From Bacteroidales bacterium (lineage in GTDB: Bacteria; Bacteroidota; Bacteroidia; Bacteroidales; UBA10428), in the NCBI GenBank assembly GCA_016933335.1, contig JAFGBD010000047.1, forward strand, positions 54,290 to 118,289: 64,000 nt of DNA. Direction: 5' to 3'. The notes below the pieces were generated by a model that was given only the letters and a program-made list of their open reading frames with translations, ran no database searches and was not told the DNA's origin. Each line of letters starts with the position of its first letter. The stretch's first letter is position 1. A program made the position numbers and the translations under genes. Shown in pieces: positions 1-8,635 of this stretch.

Positions 1-372
1 GTGAACCTTATCGCCGTACATACCTTTACCACCGTACTTTGGCAGCAGTGCAGGATGTATGTTGATAATTCTGCCGGGATAGGCATCAACCAGGTATTCA
101 GGTATGAGCCAAAGGAAACCGGCAAGGATGATCCATCCGATGGATTCTCTTTTCAGAAATTGCAGAACACGATCTGTTTCATAAAACTCCTGACGGTTAA
201 AAACCAGGGTGGTAATATCCAGCTTCTTTGCCCTTTCCAGCACATACGCACCTGGCTTATTTGAAAGGATACAGGCTACGCTTATGTCATTCCTGCCGGT
301 AAAATATAAGGCAATGTTCTCCGCATTTGTGCCGGAACCGGAGGCAAAGATCGCAATTTTAACAGGTTTCAT
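1..372 (-). CDS. purN: Phosphoribosylglycinamide formyltransferase, 5' part (cut by window edge)
   Basis: Reading the minus strand from the ATG at 372 gives 124 uninterrupted codons that run off the left edge. The N-terminus has the phosphate-binding stretch FASGSGTNAENI (about residues 9-20). Residues 103-115 read INIHPALLPKYGG, which carries the Asn104 and His106 that match the catalytic Asn/His of PurN. The enzyme transfers a formyl group from 10-formyltetrahydrofolate to GAR in the third step of purine synthesis, in the cytoplasm. PurN is usually about 190 residues, so roughly two thirds is present, and the downstream catalytic Asp lies outside the window. It is divergent from acpP, as in many Bacteroidetes. 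The family call is firm. Confidence 0.93.
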   Translation of the reverse strand, partial: MKPVKIAIFASGSGTNAENIALYFTGRNDISVACILSNKPGAYVLERAKKLDITTLVFNRQEFYETDRVLQFLKRESIGWIILAGFLWLIPEYLVDAYPGRIINIHPALLPKYGGKGMYGDKVH

Positions 373-593
373 GGAGTGTTTCTTTATCATTAACGGTAAT
401 TACATGTTTTATTTATTGATTGAAAAAAGAGAAGATGTTTATAAAATTCATTCCGGTTATTCATATTCATTTCATGTATTTTTTGATAATCAGTATTATA
501 GTTCCGATTCAAAGAGCCGGTAAAGTATTTTCAGGTCAGTAAAACTTTTTTTTTCAAAAAAACATAAATTTGATTAAGAAAAACATATTTTTA

Positions 594-624
594 TTTGATT
601 TTTTTCAATTTTACATTTTCTTTG
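594..624 (+). promoter_or_regulatory. Predicted promoter of acpP-fabF-rnc
   Basis: A TTTG at 594-597 is followed after 19 bases by TTTCTTTG at 617-624, one base off the Bacteroidetes -7 consensus TAnnTTTG. It lies 44 bases before the acpP ATG in a very AT-rich gap. The rest of the gap between purN and acpP (373-593) shows nothing else I recognise. Confidence 0.5.
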
Positions 625-668
625 CAGATTCAAATTGACCAAAAAATTAATAACTAAAACTAGGTATT

Positions 669-905
669 ATGTCAGACATTGCATCAAGAGTAAAAGCAAT
701 TATTGTTGACAAGCTCGGAGTAGACGAGAATGAAGTTACACCTGAAGCCAGCTTTACCAATGATCTGGGAGCCGACTCACTTGATACGGTTGAACTTATC
801 ATGGAATTTGAAAAAGAGTTTAATATCGGAATTCCCGATGATCAGGCCGAAAATATTGCTACCGTTGGTGAGGCCATCAAGTACATCGAGGACAACGCAA
901 AGTAA
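669..905 (+). CDS. acpP: Acyl carrier protein
   Basis: A 78-residue, strongly acidic protein with the ACP signature [10 protein letters not shown]. Ser37 of the DSL motif is the site that receives 4'-phosphopantetheine. The length is that of a normal bacterial ACP. It carries growing acyl chains for fatty-acid synthase II in the cytoplasm and also feeds acyl-ACP-dependent acyltransferases. fabF follows after 26 bases, the conserved acpP-fabF order, and rnc comes next, so the three probably share the promoter near 594-624. Confidence 0.98.
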   Translation: MSDIASRVKAIIVDKLGVDENEVTPEASFTNDLGADSLDTVELIMEFEKEFNIGIPDDQAENIATVGEAIKYIEDNAK

Positions 906-931
906 AAGCATTTCCAAAATCTTTCATTTTT

Positions 932-2185
932 ATGGAATTAAAGCGAGTAGTTATTACAGGCTTGGGAGCTGTAACCCCATTAGGTAATAACGTAAAAGAC
1001 TTTTGGGTCAACCTGGTAAATGGAGTCAGCGGGGCTGAAATGATTACTCGCTTTAATACGGATAAATTTAAGACAAAATTTGCGTGCGAAGTTAAAAACT
1101 TTAATCCTGAAGATTACTTTGACAGAAAAGAGGCCAGAAGACTTGATTTATTTTCGATCTATGCTTTGGTTGCAACTGATGAAGCAATCAGGGATTCGGG
1201 ACTGGATCTTGACAAAATAGATCATGATCGCGTTGGTGTAATTTATGGATCGGGGATAGGAGGATTCGGGACATTCCACCATGAACTGAAAGATTATATT
1301 GAAGGAGACGGGACACCCAGATTCAGTCCTTTTTTTATTCCTAAAATCATTCCTGATATCACCGCCGGCCACATTTCCATGAAATATGGATTCAGGGGGC
1401 CCAACTATGCCACGGTTTCTGCCTGTGCAACTTCAACACATGCTATTATTGATGCTTTTAACCTGATACGGCTTGATAAAGCCAATATCATTATTGCAGG
1501 CGGTTCGGAAGCAGCAATTAATGAACCCGGAGTTGCAGGTTTCAATGCCATGCAGGCCATATCGACCAATAACGAAAATTATAAATCGGCCTCCAGGCCT
1601 TTTGATGCAAGCCGTGATGGCTTTGTTATGGCAGAAGGCTCAGGAACGCTCATACTGGAAGAATTTGAGCATGCAAAAGCACGGGGGGCAAAAATATATG
1701 CAGAACTCATTGGCGGAGGCATGACAGCTGATGCGTACCATCTTACCCAGCCTCATCCCGAGGGTCTGGGAGCAGCCAATGTGATGAAGCTGGCAATTGA
1801 AGACGGAAATGTTAGACCTGAAGATGTTGATCATGTGAATGTTCATGGTACTGCCACACCCCGGGGTGATATTTCAGAAGCCCTGGCAATCGTTAAAGTA
1901 TTTGGAGATCACGCATATAAAATTAATATCAGTGCCACCAAATCAATGACAGGTCATTTATTAGGTGCTGCAGGTGCAATTGAGGCCATTGCTACCATTT
2001 TATCAACCAGGGATGATGTTGTTCCTCCTACGATTAACCTCACAACCATTGATCCGGAAATAGATCCAAAACTAAATCTGACGGCAAATAAAGCACAAAA
2101 AAGGCTTGTTAGAATTGCACTGAGCAATACTTTTGGTTTTGGAGGTCATAACAGCTCAGTTTTATTTAAAAAATTTACTGAATAA
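932..2185 (+). CDS. fabF: Beta-ketoacyl-ACP synthase II
   Basis: A 417-residue condensing enzyme of the thiolase fold. The Cys-His-His triad is visible: Cys165 in SACATSTHAI, His305 in NVHGTATPRGD and His342 in KSMTGHLLGAAGA. The C-terminal glycine-rich NTFGFGGHNSS is also typical. It extends acyl-ACP by two carbons using malonyl-ACP. Its length matches FabF (about 413). The gene lies directly after acpP and its stop is 4 bases before the preferred start of rnc, so the cluster is likely one transcript. Confidence 0.97.
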   Translation: MELKRVVITGLGAVTPLGNNVKDFWVNLVNGVSGAEMITRFNTDKFKTKFACEVKNFNPEDYFDRKEARRLDLFSIYALVATDEAIRDSGLDLDKIDHDRVGVIYGSGIGGFGTFHHELKDYIEGDGTPRFSPFFIPKIIPDITAGHISMKYGFRGPNYATVSACATSTHAIIDAFNLIRLDKANIIIAGGSEAAINEPGVAGFNAMQAISTNNENYKSASRPFDASRDGFVMAEGSGTLILEEFEHAKARGAKIYAELIGGGMTADAYHLTQPHPEGLGAANVMKLAIEDGNVRPEDVDHVNVHGTATPRGDISEALAIVKVFGDHAYKINISATKSMTGHLLGAAGAIEAIATILSTRDDVVPPTINLTTIDPEIDPKLNLTANKAQKRLVRIALSNTFGFGGHNSSVLFKKFTE

Positions 2186-2189
2186 ACTT

Positions 2190-2909
2190 GTGTGGTGTTC
2201 AGTATTTCATTCGAAAAAATTACTTTATCCTTCAGAAAAAACATTCTTAAAGTTAATCAGGCGAATCATTGGTTTCACACCCCGTAATCGTGAGCTCTAT
2301 CAGTTAGCCCTTGTTCATAAATCCGTCTCATTTTCAATTTTTAACGATTTCAGTATTAATAATGAACGTCTTGAATACCTGGGTGATGCTGTGCTGGATG
2401 CCATTGTTGCAGAGTATCTTTTTAATAAATTCCCCGGGAAGGATGAAGGATTCTTAACCCAGATGCGCTCCAAGATCGTCAATCGCGAAAACCTGAACCA
2501 TATTGCCATTAAACTTGGCATACCCAATATTATCAAAACAAAACTCGCAAGCGAGAACCATAAATCGCTCTATGGCGATGCACTGGAGGCTTTGATCGGG
2601 GCGCTATACCTTGATAAAGGCTTTAAGAGAACAAGAAATGTTGTACTTGAACGTATCATGTATAATCATGTTAACCTGTCGAAGCTGCAGGATACGGAAA
2701 TTGATTTTAAAAGCCGGATCATTGAATGGGGACAAAAAAATAAAAAAGATGTCAGTTTTACCAGCTTTGAAGAACAAAGTGATAATCATACAATTTTCGT
2801 CTCACACCTGATCATCGTTGATGAAGTGGCCGGCAGGGGTGTGGGATCGTCAAAGAAGGAAGCAGAACAAAATGCTGCCAGACAGGCATTGGAAATAATA
2901 GATGAATAA
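2190..2909 (+). CDS. rnc: Ribonuclease III
   Basis: An RNase III domain with the signature NERLEYLGDAVLDAIV followed by a C-terminal double-stranded RNA-binding domain (VAGRGVGSSKKEAEQNAA and after). It cuts double-stranded RNA in rRNA processing and mRNA turnover. I chose the GTG at 2190, just after the fabF stop, giving 239 residues, which fits Bacteroidetes RNase III. An ATG at 2133 in the same frame would overlap fabF by 53 bases and add residues without family likeness. The acpP-fabF-rnc order is widespread in Bacteroidetes. Function is sure, start less so. Confidence 0.93.
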   Translation: MWCSVFHSKKLLYPSEKTFLKLIRRIIGFTPRNRELYQLALVHKSVSFSIFNDFSINNERLEYLGDAVLDAIVAEYLFNKFPGKDEGFLTQMRSKIVNRENLNHIAIKLGIPNIIKTKLASENHKSLYGDALEALIGALYLDKGFKRTRNVVLERIMYNHVNLSKLQDTEIDFKSRIIEWGQKNKKDVSFTSFEEQSDNHTIFVSHLIIVDEVAGRGVGSSKKEAEQNAARQALEIIDE

Positions 2910-2921
2910 GAAGGGGCTAAG

Positions 2922-3350
2922 ATGAAAAAAAAAATCCACAGGTTAAATGTCAGTTCAAGACCTGAATTATGCATCATAGGTATATCATCTCATGAAAATG
3001 ACTACCGTTTAAGCTGGGCAATCAATAACCATCTTGGATTTAAATTCTCACGCACCGAAAACCTGAAATATCATAATGATAAGATCCAGGAGACACAGAC
3101 TTTCAGTGTTTTTTCACATATCGAGGAAGATTATGAGTTAAAATATTACCTTGTATCAAATACAGGTCAGAACGGATTCTTATTACCGGAGTACAGGAAT
3201 GTTGATTTCTTGTTTTTGATTTATGGAGAAGTAACTGAAAATGAGTTGAATGATATACTGGGACGAATGAAACAAATGGAGATCATTAACCTGGCATTCC
3301 AGATATCAGACCTTTCTTCAAAGTCGATAGAAAAACTGGTTTTCTGTTAA
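2922..3350 (+). CDS. IPExxxVDY family protein
   Basis: A 142-residue protein with LPEYRNVDF at about residues 88-96. This matches the motif that names the Bacteroidetes-specific IPExxxVDY family, with Leu for Ile and Phe for Tyr. The family is small, cytoplasmic and of unknown function, and is typically encoded next to rnc, as here (12 bases downstream). No signal peptide or membrane segment is seen. In many relatives pyruvate kinase follows, but not in this window. Family membership rests on motif plus gene order. Confidence 0.8.
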   Translation: MKKKIHRLNVSSRPELCIIGISSHENDYRLSWAINNHLGFKFSRTENLKYHNDKIQETQTFSVFSHIEEDYELKYYLVSNTGQNGFLLPEYRNVDFLFLIYGEVTENELNDILGRMKQMEIINLAFQISDLSSKSIEKLVFC

Positions 3351-3361
3351 AAAATCACGGT

Positions 3362-3418
3362 CGGTGTTTTCAGCATCCACCATTCTTACTAAACACCGGG
3401 GTGATTAGAATCACCCGT
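3362..3418 (+). other. Two adjacent inverted repeats after the rnc cluster
   Basis: CGGTGTTT at 3362-3369 is repeated inverted as AAACACCG at 3391-3398. Immediately after, GGGTGAT and ATCACCC form a 7-bp hairpin with a four-base loop (about 3400-3417). No T-run follows, so this is not a classic intrinsic terminator. It could be a terminator of another kind or a transcript 3' structure. Confidence 0.35.
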
Positions 3419-3446
3419 TAAAGGTAAGCAATCTCACATCCTTATA

Positions 3447-3478
3447 TCTGTGCAAATGGGTTGCAAAAGCTAAATTTG
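3447..3478 (+). promoter_or_regulatory. Predicted promoter of the hybrid kinase gene
   Basis: TAAATTTG at 3471-3478 is an exact TAnnTTTG -7 box. The -33 position, 20 bases upstream, holds only TCTG (3447-3450). The start codon of the kinase is about 40 bases downstream. Confidence 0.5.
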
Positions 3479-3517
3479 TAATATATAGCTAAGCCGGCCT
3501 AATTTACTTTCCTAATT

Positions 3518-5593
3518 GTGATATTTGAGATGCGTGATGAAAAGAGTGATGATATTAGCACGTATGTCAGACTGCTTCAAGACAGTGAAGATTGTTTAAT
3601 AAGCAGTATACTAAACTATTCCAGGAAATTTGAATTTACCAAATATACATCTACACTGCATGAAGCATGGCGGCTGTCTGTGCATGGACTTTCAACATCT
3701 CTGATTGATGCTGCAGACTTATTCCGTTTGCAAACACCCGAGCTTCATCCTGATGATGATTATACCAAAGATTCTTTATCTTCTTTCGGAATAATTGAAG
3801 CTCAGAAACACCGCGAAAGAGGTGTTTCACTGCCGATGTTTATGGGATTAATGAAATATTACCGGCAGACATATAACGATCTTTTCGATAATTCTGATCT
3901 GGATATGAAGGTCGTGCAAAAATTCAGGCTTTTCACAAAAAGATGCTTCGACAGGATTGAAATAGCCTACATCACAGAATGGACCTCAAATACAGAAAAG
4001 CAATTGCTCAGTGAATTGCAGACAGCAAACAGAAATTTAACCAATGAGAAGAATAAATATCTTACCATATTCGAAAGCTTCTATTCTCCGATTATAATCA
4101 TCAACGACCATAACAAGATCATAAATTTTAATCTTGCAGCATCCAGGCTGTTTACAGATATTAAAATTGCAGGCACACTTTATTACAACAAGGATAAATC
4201 AGATGAGGCCCTGGTTCTTATCAATAAAAGGCTGAATGATTTTGTTAAAAGTACGCTAAACGAACTGGCATTTGAAACATACCTTGACACAAATGAGGGT
4301 CAGCGGTATTTTCTGGTGAAGCTGAAGAAAATGCTTGATGTCAGTGAGAAATTCAAAGGTGTAATCATTATCCTCGATGATCTTACAGAAAGAAAGGAGA
4401 TGGAACGCCAATATGAAATTGCCAAATCAAAAGCCGAAGAGGCTGATCAGCTTAAAACAGCCTTTCTGGCCAATATGTCGCATGAAATAAGAACACCGAT
4501 GAATGCTATCATCGGCTTTACAGACCTTCTTCTTAATGATAAGATCGAGGAGAATGAGAAAAGCGAATACCTGAAACTTATTCTTCAAAGCGGAAACATG
4601 CTTGTGAAGATCATCGACGATTTAATTGATATATCAAAGATAGATACAAAACAAGTTAACATAAGCCCTGTACAATTCCAGGTTTCAGACCTGTTAGCTG
4701 AACTTCATGCGGTATTCAGAGAGTTTATCCGTAATGATGAAAGCAAAAAAATTGATTTGATCCTGAACATTGATGAAGAAGATAAGAATGCCCGGCTGAT
4801 AGCAGATCCAAACAGGTTAAAACAGGTATTTAATAATCTTTTGAATAATGCCATTAAATTTACAAACAAAGGTTATGTCGAATTTGGCTTTAAAGCCGTC
4901 GATGATAATCATGCTTATTTTTATGTCAAAGATACGGGCATCGGTATCCCGGGGGATAAACATAACAGGATATTCGACCGCTTCATGCAATTGGAAGACA
5001 CTTATACCAAAAAATATGGCGGAACGGGGCTTGGTCTGACAATTACAAAAAACATCATTACCCTGATGAGAGGCAGCATCTGGGTTGAATCGGAACCAGG
5101 TCAGGGCACAACTTTTCACTTTATCATTCCGATTAATTATTGTAATGAGGATGTTACTGAAAATAAGAGACTCCAGCTTTCGGATATTAAAAAGAAGCTC
5201 TCTCTGGATAAACACAAGATACTTATTGCTGAAGATGAGGAGATCAATTATTACTATTTAAAGGAAGTACTCAAGAAAAACGGTGCAAAAGTTATATGGG
5301 CAAAAAACGGACTCGAAGTCATTAATCTGGTGGAAACCAATCCGAATATCGATCTTGTATTAATGGATATCAAGATGCCTGAAATAAATGGTCTGGAAGC
5401 GATTAAATATATCAAAGTGATCAGACCTGAACTTCCTGTCATTGCACAAACAGCATTTGTAATGGATAATGACAGGGAAATATGTCTTAAAGCCGGATGT
5501 GTTGATTTTATAGCAAAACCTGTTAAGGCAAACCAGTTACTTGAGATGATAGCTAAATATATTCCTTACAGGGTTTCCAGTTCCATCGACTAG
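3518..5593 (+). CDS. Hybrid sensor histidine kinase/response regulator
   Basis: A 691-residue cytoplasmic-looking protein with no clear membrane helix. Domains in order: an N-terminal helical sensor region (1-165, with an HRERG-SLPMF-LMKYYRQ pattern around residues 95-120 seen in other hybrid kinases), a short coiled stretch, and a PAS-like domain (about 180-295). Then come HisKA with FLANMSHEIRTPMN (phospho-acceptor His322), HATPase_c with DTGIGIPGD and GGTGLGLTI, and a C-terminal receiver with Asp617 in LVLMDIKMP. It should autophosphorylate His322 and pass phosphate to its own Asp617. No output domain or partner phosphotransfer protein is adjacent. Start is the GTG at 3518; an ATG at 3530 is also possible. 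Confidence 0.9.
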   Translation: MIFEMRDEKSDDISTYVRLLQDSEDCLISSILNYSRKFEFTKYTSTLHEAWRLSVHGLSTSLIDAADLFRLQTPELHPDDDYTKDSLSSFGIIEAQKHRERGVSLPMFMGLMKYYRQTYNDLFDNSDLDMKVVQKFRLFTKRCFDRIEIAYITEWTSNTEKQLLSELQTANRNLTNEKNKYLTIFESFYSPIIIINDHNKIINFNLAASRLFTDIKIAGTLYYNKDKSDEALVLINKRLNDFVKSTLNELAFETYLDTNEGQRYFLVKLKKMLDVSEKFKGVIIILDDLTERKEMERQYEIAKSKAEEADQLKTAFLANMSHEIRTPMNAIIGFTDLLLNDKIEENEKSEYLKLILQSGNMLVKIIDDLIDISKIDTKQVNISPVQFQVSDLLAELHAVFREFIRNDESKKIDLILNIDEEDKNARLIADPNRLKQVFNNLLNNAIKFTNKGYVEFGFKAVDDNHAYFYVKDTGIGIPGDKHNRIFDRFMQLEDTYTKKYGGTGLGLTITKNIITLMRGSIWVESEPGQGTTFHFIIPINYCNEDVTENKRLQLSDIKKKLSLDKHKILIAEDEEINYYYLKEVLKKNGAKVIWAKNGLEVINLVETNPNIDLVLMDIKMPEINGLEAIKYIKVIRPELPVIAQTAFVMDNDREICLKAGCVDFIAKPVKANQLLEMIAKYIPYRVSSSID

Positions 5594-5640
5594 AAATACC
5601 AGGGTAAACCGTTCCTCCAGAAGCATGTATTGTTCATAGT

Positions 5641-5841
5641 CAAAAAAAAGACGGAAACAGTTGTTTCCGCCTTAAAAAACCCTAACCTAAAAATTAAATC
5701 CGTGTTCTGCTATTAAATCCTAACTAAACCCTTTACTTATCTGACAAAAGCTTATTTGCTACCGGCTTTGAAAAGCATTTTTATTTTTACTGTCTTATCA
5801 CAGGTATGCTATCAGCCAGCAGAAAATACATGTCAAAGATA
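5641..5841 (-). ncRNA. Candidate small RNA with intrinsic terminator (minus strand)
   Basis: In the 338-base gap 5594-5931 the minus strand has a TAnnTTTG box (TATCTTTG, 5841-5834). About 165 bases further on is a 9-bp hairpin with one mismatch (arms 5671-5663 and 5658-5650) followed by a run of eight T. That is a promoter-to-terminator unit of about 190 bases with no open frame worth calling. It could equally be a bidirectional terminator for the kinase gene upstream plus a chance promoter match, since the -33 region is weak. Confidence 0.3.
5650..5671. terminator. Hairpin after the hybrid kinase gene, T-run on the minus strand
   Basis: Arms GACGGAAAC (5650-5658) and GTTTCCGCC (5663-5671) pair with one mismatch around AGTT. 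Eight A precede it on the plus strand, so a minus-strand transcript would end in a U-run. On the plus strand the following bases are TTAAAAAA. Confidence 0.5.
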
Positions 5842-5916
5842 CATCCGGATTATGTTAACGAATTTCAATGAATGTTAAACAATGTTAAATTTTATCATCA
5901 TGATTGAATCTGAAGT

Positions 5917-5924
5917 TATCTTTG
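5917..5924 (+). promoter_or_regulatory. TATCTTTG -7 box directly before the sensor kinase
   Basis: An exact TAnnTTTG lies only 7 bases before the ATG at 5932. Transcription from it would start at or next to the start codon, giving a leaderless or nearly leaderless mRNA. No good -33 box is seen. Confidence 0.35.
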
Positions 5925-5931
5925 TAATAAG

Positions 5932-7485
5932 ATGAAAAACAGGTGGATTTGGATATTATTGGTTTTTATGGGACTGGTCATGTCAGGTCTCATTTTTTTT
6001 CAGGTATACTGGATCAGAAGCTCAGTGAGGGTAAATGAAGAACAATTCGACCAGCTCGTAAATAAAACACTTACGGATATAGCAATAAAAATACAAAAGC
6101 AGGAGGCAGTTTTTCAGGTTATAAACCAGATCAATCCTGCTTTTTTTGACACCAATCTGTACAGGCAGGTTAGCAGTTATTACATTGATTCAATTGTACC
6201 GGATAACAATATATGGATCAAACTGCAGCACGATATCAAAGTTACAGACGACCAGACAGGTCAGGTTCCCGTAACCACTGAACAGCACCCTGAAAGCAGT
6301 ATTCAACTGCAACATTCCTCGCAGGAAAAGATATCAGAGCATTATTCAACTGAACCTTCGGGAATAGGCCAGTTGTTTTTGCAAAGAGAGATTCTGATCA
6401 ACAGTATTATTGAAAACATGTTCCGGCTAAGTCCCAGAATTGAAGACCGGATCAATAAACAGGAGTTACAGCAACTTCTGGAAAACATGTTCAGGGAAAG
6501 AGGAATTCCTCTTGATTTTGAGTATTCGGTCACCAAATGGAACACAATGACCGCTTTTAAATCTGTTAACTATAAGAATGACGACGATACAGAATATTAT
6601 AAAGTAAGATTATTTCCTGATGATATTTATTCGGAGTCTAATTACCTTGTCGTTTATTTTCCCGAAAAAAGTCGTTTCATTTTCAAATCGCTGGGATTCA
6701 TGGCTATATCCTCTATTTCACTTACACTTATCCTGATCCTGAGTTTTGCAATTGCTATCTATATTATTTTCAAACAGAAAAGACTGTCAGAAATAAGAAA
6801 TGATTTTGTCAGCAATATGACCCATGAGCTTAAAACGCCGATATCCACAATATCCTTGGCATCACAAATGTTAGGGGATCAGAGTATCCCGGATAAATTA
6901 AAAAACATTGATTACCTGTCAGGTGTTATTTCCGAAGAAAGTAAAAAGCTTGGATACCATGTTGAAAAGGTACTGCAGCTTGCCATTTTCGAAAGAGGCA
7001 AGCTTGAGCTGAAATTCAAGGTATGTGATCTGCATGAAATTATTATGAATGTAATACATACATTTGATATTCAGATAAAGCACAGGGGCGGAAACATTAT
7101 TCGGGAACTTAACGCGGAAAATTATTCAGTCAGTATAGACCAGGTTCATATAACCAATGTTTTTTCAAATCTGATTGACAATGCCATCAAATTTTGCGAA
7201 AGGAATCCGGAAATCAAAATAGCGTCCTTTAATGAAAACGGATATCTTGGTGTTTCGATTGCTGATAATGGTATTGGTATGAATAAACAGGATATCAAAA
7301 AGATCTTTGAGAAATTCTACCGGATTCCTACCGGGAATATACACACTGTAAAAGGTTTTGGTCTCGGATTGAGTTATGTAAAAAAAATTGTGGAAGAACA
7401 CCAGGGCCACATTAAAGTTGAAAGCAAACCATTTGAAGGAACAGTTTTTAAAGTTTATTTACCTTCAGATAAAATACATCATTAA
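5932..7485 (+). CDS. Membrane sensor histidine kinase (RprX-like)
   Basis: A 517-residue two-pass kinase. Membrane helix 1 is at about residues 5-27 and helix 2 at about 255-278, enclosing a periplasmic sensor region of roughly 225 residues. The HisKA motif FVSNMTHELKTPIST puts the phospho-acceptor at His298. The ATPase domain has NLIDNAIKF, ADNGIGM and GFGLGLSYV. The response regulator gene begins 1 base after the stop, so the two are co-transcribed partners. The arrangement and sequence style are those of Bacteroides RprX/RprY. The signal it senses is unknown. Confidence 0.88.
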   Translation: MKNRWIWILLVFMGLVMSGLIFFQVYWIRSSVRVNEEQFDQLVNKTLTDIAIKIQKQEAVFQVINQINPAFFDTNLYRQVSSYYIDSIVPDNNIWIKLQHDIKVTDDQTGQVPVTTEQHPESSIQLQHSSQEKISEHYSTEPSGIGQLFLQREILINSIIENMFRLSPRIEDRINKQELQQLLENMFRERGIPLDFEYSVTKWNTMTAFKSVNYKNDDDTEYYKVRLFPDDIYSESNYLVVYFPEKSRFIFKSLGFMAISSISLTLILILSFAIAIYIIFKQKRLSEIRNDFVSNMTHELKTPISTISLASQMLGDQSIPDKLKNIDYLSGVISEESKKLGYHVEKVLQLAIFERGKLELKFKVCDLHEIIMNVIHTFDIQIKHRGGNIIRELNAENYSVSIDQVHITNVFSNLIDNAIKFCERNPEIKIASFNENGYLGVSIADNGIGMNKQDIKKIFEKFYRIPTGNIHTVKGFGLGLSYVKKIVEEHQGHIKVESKPFEGTVFKVYLPSDKIHH

Positions 7486-7486
7486 A

Positions 7487-8173
7487 ATGGTCAAAATTAA
7501 AATCCTCCTTGCTGAAGATGATGAAAACCTGGGTTCTTTGCTCAGGGAATATCTTAACGCGAAATCATACGAATGTGATTGGTTCTCAAATGGTGAAAAA
7601 GCATATAAGAGCTTTATTAAAAATCATTACGACCTTTGTATACTGGATATCATGATGCCTGTCAAGGATGGCTACACACTTGCAAAGGAAATAAGAATGA
7701 CCAATGCTGAAATACCCATCATCTTTCTGACAGCAAAATCAACGAAAGAAGATGTGATTGAAGGCTTTAAGGCAGGCGGAGACGATTACATTACCAAACC
7801 ATTCAGCATGGAAGAATTGATATTCAGGATTGAGGCAATTATTCGCCGTTCAAAGAAAGAGCTGATTTCTCCACAATCAGAATACAAGATTGGCAGATAC
7901 ATGTTTAATTCGGATAAGCAAACACTTCAATTTGACAATTCTGTTCAGAATTTAACCACCAAGGAATCTGAACTTTTAAAGCTCTTATGCAATAATAAAA
8001 ACATGGTGCTTGAACGAAATTTTGCGCTGAAAACCATCTGGATTGATGACAATTATTTCAATGCCCGCAGCATGGATGTATACATTGCCAAGCTTCGGAA
8101 ATACCTGAAAAATGATCCTTCGGTTCAGATTTTAAATATACACGGCAAAGGATTTAAATTAATTGATAAGTAA
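7487..8173 (+). CDS. OmpR-family response regulator (RprY-like)
   Basis: A 228-residue regulator with a receiver domain (acidic pocket LLAEDDEN, phospho-acceptor Asp54 in CILDIMMPVKDG, Lys in YITKPF) and a C-terminal winged-helix DNA-binding domain (about 130-228, ending HGKGFKLI). I chose the ATG at 7487, one base after the kinase stop. An in-frame start at 7388 would lie deep inside the kinase gene and adds 33 residues with no receiver likeness. It is the cognate partner of the upstream membrane kinase. Confidence 0.92.
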   Translation: MVKIKILLAEDDENLGSLLREYLNAKSYECDWFSNGEKAYKSFIKNHYDLCILDIMMPVKDGYTLAKEIRMTNAEIPIIFLTAKSTKEDVIEGFKAGGDDYITKPFSMEELIFRIEAIIRRSKKELISPQSEYKIGRYMFNSDKQTLQFDNSVQNLTTKESELLKLLCNNKNMVLERNFALKTIWIDDNYFNARSMDVYIAKLRKYLKNDPSVQILNIHGKGFKLIDK

Positions 8174-8281
8174 AATGTGTATAACTTACCGCGGGTTGTT
8201 AAAAACTCCTTTATGATCAGCACAGTTACCGGATATTTTACGGTTATTTTCACAAACTGAACCAGCAGCGCAGAAGATTGT

Positions 8282-8602
8282 ATGATCTCATCAGAAACTC
8301 CCAGCAATAGAACCGTTCTTGCTGTCAATCATTTAAATAAGCTTAATTTTCAGAATATTAACGAGATAACTGATATCCTGGAAGAAAAAATCAAAGATAC
8401 GGATAAAGACTTGTACCTGAACTTAAACGGGATAAAGTTCATTGATTCCTGTGCGTTTGAAAAATTAGTTGCTATCCACAATATGGCAAGCTCGGCAAAC
8501 AGAATATTCAGATTATTTAACATCTCAGAAGAGCTCAGGGATATATTCTTATTTACTGGATTCATTAAAAAACTGGATATTTCAGATTTCAGGGAAGTAT
8601 AA
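8282..8602 (+). CDS. Stand-alone STAS domain protein
   Basis: A 106-residue protein that is almost entirely a STAS domain of the SpoIIAA/RsbV type. LNLNGIKFIDSCAFEKLV carries the Asp-Ser pair where anti-sigma antagonists are phosphorylated. Such proteins switch partners with a serine kinase/anti-sigma factor. Neither a kinase nor a phosphatase is encoded nearby, so the partner is unknown. The gene follows the two-component pair by 108 bases on the same strand. A second STAS gene lies at 56502-56870. Confidence 0.8.
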   Translation: MISSETPSNRTVLAVNHLNKLNFQNINEITDILEEKIKDTDKDLYLNLNGIKFIDSCAFEKLVAIHNMASSANRIFRLFNISEELRDIFLFTGFIKKLDISDFREV

Positions 8603-8635
8603 AATGAATAACAGAATTGACTTAAGCTGATATGC

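Noticed and set aside
2133..2189. Upstream ATG for rnc
   Set aside because: It lies 53 bases inside fabF and the added residues do not resemble RNase III; the GTG at 2190 fits better.
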